Of a DNA stretch of 43,613 bases, positions 40,079 through 43,613 are shown piece after piece. The translations under genes and the position numbers were made by a program. Position 1 is the stretch's first letter. Each line of letters begins with the position of its first letter. The notes beneath the pieces were generated by a model. That model worked only from the letters and a program-made list of their open reading frames with translations. It had not been told where the DNA came from and ran no database searches. Source of the stretch: Enhydrobacter aerosaccus (GTDB lineage Bacteria; Pseudomonadota; Alphaproteobacteria; Reyranellales; Reyranellaceae); NCBI GenBank assembly GCA_903915535.1, contig CAIWTJ010000193.1, positions 1 through 43,613 of the forward strand. Direction: 5' to 3'.

Positions 40079-41414
40079 CGGTATCGCGATCCCCTACGTC
40101 GAGCAGGGCGCCGTCGTCGCGTGCAAGCACCGCACGCTCGATGCGGAGAAGCGCTTCACCCAGGACGCGGGCGGCAAACAGATCCTGTGGAACGTCGATT
40201 GCCTCGCCGACGACACGCTCCGCACCGAGCCGCTGATCGTGACCGAAGGCGAGCTCGACGCCATCGCCGCGATCCAGGCAGGCTTTCCGCGCACCGTCTC
40301 CGTGCCCGGCGGCGCGCCGGCATTGAAGCAAGACCCTTCGGATGACCTCAGGGCAGGCGGCAAGCGCTACGCCTTCCTCGATGCCGCCGAACCGCTGCTG
40401 GGCGATGCGAAGGAGATCGTGCTCGCCGTCGATGCCGACGCACCCGGCGCGCATTTGCTGCACGATCTCGCCGTCCGCCTCGGCCGCCACCGCTGCAAGT
40501 GGCTCGCCTATCCGCCCGGCGCGAAAGACCTCAACGATGTGCTGCGTGCTCACGGCGAGCAGGGCGTGCGCGATCTCGTCACCCGCGCCGAATGGCTGAA
40601 GCTCGAGGGCGTCTACCGCCTCTCCGAGCTGCCGCCCAAGGCGATGCCGCCCGCGCTCGAGATCGGCGTCGCAGGCCTTGCGCCGCACTACCGCATCCGG
40701 CGCGGCGACTTCTGCGTGCTCACGGGCCTGCCGGGCCACGGCAAGACCAGCCTGGTGAACGAGATCGCCTGCCGCATGGCCGAGCGCCACGGCTGGAGCA
40801 CGGTGTTCGCGAGCTTCGAGCAGAGCCCGCAGGTCGACCATCGCCGCGCGCTGCGCTCGTTCCATGCCGGCAAGCGCGAGATCGAGATGAACATGTTCGA
40901 ACGCGACGAAGCCGACCGCTGGATCGACCGCCACTTCGCCTTCGTGGTCGCGGGCGAGGACGACGAGACGACGCTGCTGTGGGTGCTGGAGAAAGTCTCC
41001 GCCGCGATCCTGCGCTTCGAGGCGAGCCTCGTGGTGATCGACCCGTGGAACGAGATGGACCATGCCCGGCCGCGCGACATGACGACCACCGAGTATGTCG
41101 GCTTTGCGCTGCGCCAGTTCAAGCGCCTCGCCCAGCGCCACGCCGTGCACGTGATCGTCGTCGCCCACCCCGCGAAGATGCAGCGCGGCAAGGACGGCAC
41201 CTATCCGTTCCCGACGCTCTACGACATCTCCGACAGCGCCCACTGGAGCAACAAGGCCGACATCGGCGTGGTTGTCCATCGCGCCAGCCTGATCGACGCC
41301 CAGGAGACGACCATCCGCGTGGTGAAGAGCCGCTACGCCAGCGAGATCGGCGTGCCCGGCGAGATCACGGTGGTGTGGGACGAGGCGCGGACGCGGTTTG
41401 AAAAGGTGGGATGA
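39888..41414 (+). CDS. TOPRIM/DnaB-type primase-helicase (T7 gp4/Twinkle-like)
   Basis: A 508-residue frame in which meaningful homology begins at about residue 34 (TTRATALIEARGLDIELMARLGVG). The TOPRIM domain has E120 (LIVTEGELDAIA) and D-x-D in VLAVDADAPGAHLL (about 182-184). The RecA-like helicase domain has Walker A GLPGHGKTS (280-288), Walker B VVIDPWNEMDHA, and a HVIVVAHPAKM segment. It would prime and unwind DNA during replication of a phage-like element. The zinc ribbon for this enzyme lies in the preceding frame. The true start is therefore uncertain. Confidence 0.85.
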   Translation: MTANTARTVAFPSPSTHDAPCGSATTAASPAPFTTRATALIEARGLDIELMARLGVGGSDRFPDGIAIPYVEQGAVVACKHRTLDAEKRFTQDAGGKQILWNVDCLADDTLRTEPLIVTEGELDAIAAIQAGFPRTVSVPGGAPALKQDPSDDLRAGGKRYAFLDAAEPLLGDAKEIVLAVDADAPGAHLLHDLAVRLGRHRCKWLAYPPGAKDLNDVLRAHGEQGVRDLVTRAEWLKLEGVYRLSELPPKAMPPALEIGVAGLAPHYRIRRGDFCVLTGLPGHGKTSLVNEIACRMAERHGWSTVFASFEQSPQVDHRRALRSFHAGKREIEMNMFERDEADRWIDRHFAFVVAGEDDETTLLWVLEKVSAAILRFEASLVVIDPWNEMDHARPRDMTTTEYVGFALRQFKRLAQRHAVHVIVVAHPAKMQRGKDGTYPFPTLYDISDSAHWSNKADIGVVVHRASLIDAQETTIRVVKSRYASEIGVPGEITVVWDEARTRFEKVG

Positions 41415-41418
41415 GAGC

Positions 41419-41523
41419 GTGCGGCCTCTCAAGACCCTGCTCGTCGACGGCGCGCTGCGCGGCTGGCTGCCGCGACGCGTCGCGACGGCACTGATCGCAG
41501 CCTTCGGGCTGAAGCACCTGTGA
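41419..41523 (+). CDS. Tiny hydrophobic/basic peptide
   Basis: A 34-residue frame with a GTG start (RPLKTLLVDGALRGWLPRRVATALIAAFGLKHL), four bases after the helicase stop. It would form an amphipathic or membrane helix. The short distance supports translation, but there is no homology to support it. Confidence 0.35.
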   Translation: MRPLKTLLVDGALRGWLPRRVATALIAAFGLKHL

Positions 41524-41539
41524 CGGCGTCCGGGCCGGC

Positions 41540-41698
41540 TCAGTCGTCGTTCAGCGGGCGGCGCGGCGGCATCTGTTCCCGGGCCTCTTCTTCGACCAGC
41601 AGCTGCCTGACGGAAGCGCGCCCCGCATCGTCCAGCGTGTCTCCGTCCAGCAAACGCCGATAGTGCTCCACGTTCTTGCGATGAACGAAATCCTGCAT
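41540..41698 (-). CDS. Small conserved-looking acidic protein
   Basis: A 52-residue frame, convergent with the helicase module. The sequence reads QDFVHRKNVEHYRRLLDGDT...RQLLVEEEAREQMPP, a pattern that recalls short proteins in Alphaproteobacteria ('DFVxRxNxxHYRRLL...LLxEEEA'). The ATG at 41698 was chosen; an upstream GTG would add a few residues. It is helical and soluble, with no known function. Confidence 0.55.
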   Translation of the reverse strand: MQDFVHRKNVEHYRRLLDGDTLDDAGRASVRQLLVEEEAREQMPPRRPLNDD

Positions 41699-41969
41699 CC
41701 GACGGCACCAGGGCACCAAGGCCCGCGCCAGCCATGCGCGCTATCGTACCGGGAGTCGACCGTGGTCAGAACAGACCATGGCGAGCCGGCGCCGCGTGGC
41801 ACATCCGCCGGTAGAGCATCGCGCGCGCACTCGCCGATAGTTGCAGTGCAAGAAGACGCGCATCACAACGCCGTGCGGGGGGATCATTTGCGTCCCCCCT
41901 GCGTAACACCTGCAGGTCGCTTCGCCGGGAGGCACCAGCCGTCGCGTTTTTTAGAGTGGATTTTGCACC
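41699..41969. other. 271-bp intergenic region with a G-run hairpin
   Basis: No gene is supported. A seven-pair stem (about 41877-41883, GGGGGGA, with 41893-41899, TCCCCCC) with a 9-nt loop lies about 70 bp before the next gene, and a T6 run is at about 41949-41954. They are too far apart for one terminator, so the role is open. Confidence 0.4.
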
Positions 41970-42413
41970 TTGAAGATATTCATCGCGGCCATCGGCCTGA
42001 TGGCGTCGTTCCCGGCCTTCGCACAGACGCCCGCGGTGAAGGAAGTGGTCGCCGCCTATTGCTTCGGCGCGCTCAGCACGCACACGCAGCTGATCGAGGA
42101 CAAGAACGACGAGAAGTGCCAGGGCAACGCGGATTGCCACGCCGCGATCGCCCGGTTCGGAACCGCCGGCTCGGTGAACGGGCGCAAGTCCCACATCATC
42201 CGCTACCTCACCAGCCGCGGCTTCCCGCAGCGCGAGGAATTGCGCGCGGCCGTCGGCGAGGGCGCCGCCGACATGGACCGCTGCGCATGGCGCGGCGAAA
42301 CCGCCGCCGGCACGCCCGTGAAGCGCAGCTCCACCGCCGACGAGACATCTTCATCCTCCGAGGAATGCGCCTTCGTCGACACCTGCCAGCAGCTGTCGTG
42401 GCTCGAGATATAG
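41970..42413 (+). CDS. Secreted Cys-containing hypothetical protein
   Basis: A 147-residue exported protein with a TTG start and a signal peptide (KIFIAAIGLMASFPAFAQ). The mature part has about six cysteines (AAYCFGAL, EKCQGNADCH, DRCAW, EECAFVDTC) likely paired in disulfides, and a Ser-rich tail. No known domain is recognised. A TTG start is accepted because the signal peptide begins there directly. Confidence 0.6.
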   Translation: MKIFIAAIGLMASFPAFAQTPAVKEVVAAYCFGALSTHTQLIEDKNDEKCQGNADCHAAIARFGTAGSVNGRKSHIIRYLTSRGFPQREELRAAVGEGAADMDRCAWRGETAAGTPVKRSSTADETSSSSEECAFVDTCQQLSWLEI

Positions 42414-42507
42414 GGCTGGAGAGCTCGGGGAGCGGCGAGTCGGGCGAAGCCGTCGGTGAAGGCCCCGTGGGCGGACGATAGTCTGGATCACGCCCGTCGC
42501 GCGACAG

Positions 42508-42816
42508 ATACGTGGGCTTTGCGCTCCGCCAGTTCAAACGCCTCGCCCAGCGCCACGCCGTGCACGTGATCGTGGTCGCCCATCCCGCGAAGATGTAGCG
42601 CGGCAAGGACGGCACCTATCCGTTCCCGACGCTCTACGACATCTCCGACAGCGCGCACTGGAGCAACAAGGCCAACATCGGTGTGGTCGTGCATCGCGCC
42701 AGTCTGATCGACGAGAAGGAGACTACCATCCGCGTCGTGAAGAGCCGTTACGCCAGCGAGATCGGCATCCCCGGCGAGATCACGGTGGTGTGTGACGAGG
42801 CGAGAACGTGGTTTGG
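42508..42816 (+). pseudogene. Decayed 3' fragment of a second primase-helicase gene
   Basis: This stretch is a diverged copy of 41096-41399, the end of the primase-helicase gene. The encoded peptide (RYVGFALRQFKRLAQRHAVHVIVVAHPAKM, stop, RGKDGTYPFPTLYDISDSAHWSNK...) is nearly the same, but an in-frame TAG (about 42596-42598) breaks it and the 5' part is missing. Most base changes are at third codon positions, so it diverged as a working gene before decaying. It is probably the remnant of another related element. Confidence 0.85.
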
Positions 42817-42820
42817 GGCT

Positions 42821-43030
42821 CTAGTGAGCAACACCGCTTAGGTAGTTCTGGGCCACCGACCGAGCCATCATGTAGTGATCGTCGAGGTAAAATCCCATCT
42901 TCTGGACAAAATCCAGCACCTTCAGCAATGGGTCGGCTAGAGTGGCAAAAAAACTTCCTCCCAAGAATCCTACGAGTGTTGCCGCCAATGGATCCAACTT
43001 TGACTCCGCTTCGTCTAAGTAGCGTAACAC
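42821..43030 (-). CDS. Small hypothetical protein in an AT-richer island
   Basis: A 69-residue frame with a GTG start. The segment DPLAATLVGFLGGSFFATLADPLLKVLDFVQKMGFYLDDHYMMARSVAQNYL has alternating hydrophobic stretches. Its base composition is clearly lower in GC than the surrounding genes, which hints at foreign origin next to the helicase remnant. No family is recognised, so reality of the gene is uncertain. Confidence 0.4.
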   Translation of the reverse strand: MLRYLDEAESKLDPLAATLVGFLGGSFFATLADPLLKVLDFVQKMGFYLDDHYMMARSVAQNYLSGVAH

Positions 43031-43048
43031 TTCATTGGCGCAACTGTC

Positions 43049-43613
43049 TCACCCCTTCATCCTCGTCCCACCCACCCGAAACTCCTTCAACACCTCCGGC
43101 CTGAACGCGAGCCCATGGCCCGGCCGTTCCGGCGGGCTCATCGTGCCGTCCTTGCCGGGCAGGATCGGCTCGATCCAGAGGTCGTCGTTCCAGTCCATGT
43201 ATTCGAGCCAGCTCGCATTCGGGATCGAGGCGAGTAGGTGCACCATCGTCTCGTGGAAGAGATGCGGCGCGAGCTTGATGCCCCACGGCTCGGCGGCGGC
43301 GGCGATCTTTCTGAGCTCGGTGAAGCCGCCGCGCATCGGGTCGGGCTGCAGGATCGGCACGGGATGCGGCGCCTCGAAGAACGGGCGCAGGTCCTGGCGG
43401 CCGAAGTGGCTTTCGCCGCCCACGATGCGCGTCTTGAGCGCGGCCGCGATGCGGCGATAGCCGGTGAAGTCTTCGGCGATCACCGGCTCCTCCAGCCAGT
43501 AGGGATCGAACTCGTCGATGCGGTGGCCGGCCTGGATCGCGGTGTCGGCGTCCCAGCCCATGTTGACGTCGATCATGATCTCGACGCCGCCGCCCATCGC
43601 CTCGCGCATCGCC
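43049..43613 (-). CDS. Enolase superfamily (mandelate racemase/muconate-lactonizing-like), C-terminal part
   Basis: The frame is open to the window end, so the start lies outside; about 187 residues are seen. Metal-ligand motifs of the enolase barrel are present: D in MIDVNMGWD, E in WLEEPV, and E in GGESHFGRQD. They are followed by QPDPMRGGFTELRKIAAAAEPWGIKLAPHLFHE, with a late catalytic histidine (H in APHLFHE). Such enzymes abstract a proton next to a carboxylate, usually in sugar-acid or mandelate catabolism. The substrate cannot be named from this part. Confidence 0.88.
   Translation of the reverse strand, partial: AMREAMGGGVEIMIDVNMGWDADTAIQAGHRIDEFDPYWLEEPVIAEDFTGYRRIAAALKTRIVGGESHFGRQDLRPFFEAPHPVPILQPDPMRGGFTELRKIAAAAEPWGIKLAPHLFHETMVHLLASIPNASWLEYMDWNDDLWIEPILPGKDGTMSPPERPGHGLAFRPEVLKEFRVGGTRMKG

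Noticed and set aside
41551..41802. An 83-residue minus-strand frame
   Set aside because: Rich in W, C and R and overlapping a better frame (41540-41698) with protein-like composition.
38149..43030. A complete prophage
   Set aside because: Only replication-type genes are present. There is no integrase, repressor, structural or lysis gene and no att repeat was seen.
1..43613. tRNA or rRNA genes
   Set aside because: No T-arm-like GGTTCGAATCC motif with matching acceptor stem and no conserved rRNA segment was noticed on either strand.

Overview
The window is a high-GC (roughly two-thirds G+C by eye), gene-dense stretch of bacterial chromosome, most consistent with an alphaproteobacterium. The pointers are Coq7-type ubiquinone hydroxylase, GluQ, a MocR/flavin-oxidoreductase pair, many GST and Rieske genes, and a GTTC-N7-GTTC box of the alphaproteobacterial LexA type. 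A soil-type organism such as Reyranella or a relative would fit, but the genus cannot be fixed from sequence alone. No rRNA, tRNA or CRISPR array was seen.

Left part (1-11.8 kb): the 3' end of an MFS gene, an HNH endonuclease, then a minus-strand cluster yqaA-like/dsbB/coq7. A REP-associated tyrosine transposase (RAYT) gene follows, boxed in by two perfect 28-bp inverted REP copies. Next is a translationally coupled operon: carotenoid cleavage oxygenase, GST, nitronate monooxygenase. After a secreted hypothetical protein and a second MFS exporter comes a coupled minus-strand trio: HhH-GPD glycosylase, carboxylesterase/phospholipase, and beta-lactamase-fold serine hydrolase.

Middle (11.8-29 kb): plus-strand gluQ, a Rieske ring-hydroxylating-type oxygenase and a MetE-C-like methyltransferase meet a minus-strand operon running from 21632 to 14892. 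That operon encodes a TTC38-like TPR protein, two paralogous amidases, a membrane protein, a secreted LVIVD beta-propeller and an anchored hypothetical protein. A DUF4743/Nudix gene diverges from a plus-strand set: hotdog-like protein, frameshifted DUF898 membrane protein, M48 protease and STAS-like protein. A MocR regulator diverges from a pyridoxamine-phosphate-oxidase-fold gene, which is followed by a GST gene whose Shine-Dalgarno lies inside a 12-bp hairpin.

Right part (29-43.6 kb): an orphan bufferin-type Cys-repeat peptide (BufA2-like), a secreted FGE-fold protein, a divergent BI-1 membrane protein and other envelope proteins. Then come an asparaginase lacking a canonical active-site Asp, a BMP-type binding protein, a monohaem cytochrome c fusion, a GNAT acetyltransferase, a small lipoprotein, and a tiny basic protein followed by C-rich-loop hairpins.

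From 38.2 kb there is an accessory, phage-like replication module: two unknown small proteins, a DUF1376 protein, and a zinc-ribbon/TOPRIM/DnaB-type primase-helicase. It is preceded by a near-perfect LexA box, and a decayed copy of the helicase 3' end lies about 1.1 kb downstream. The window ends inside an enolase-superfamily (mandelate racemase-like) gene.

The most notable signals are the putative SOS-controlled replication cassette with its second, decayed helicase copy; the RAYT-REP unit; the orphan bufferin peptide; the hairpin-buried start of the GST gene; and the C-rich-loop RNA candidate.
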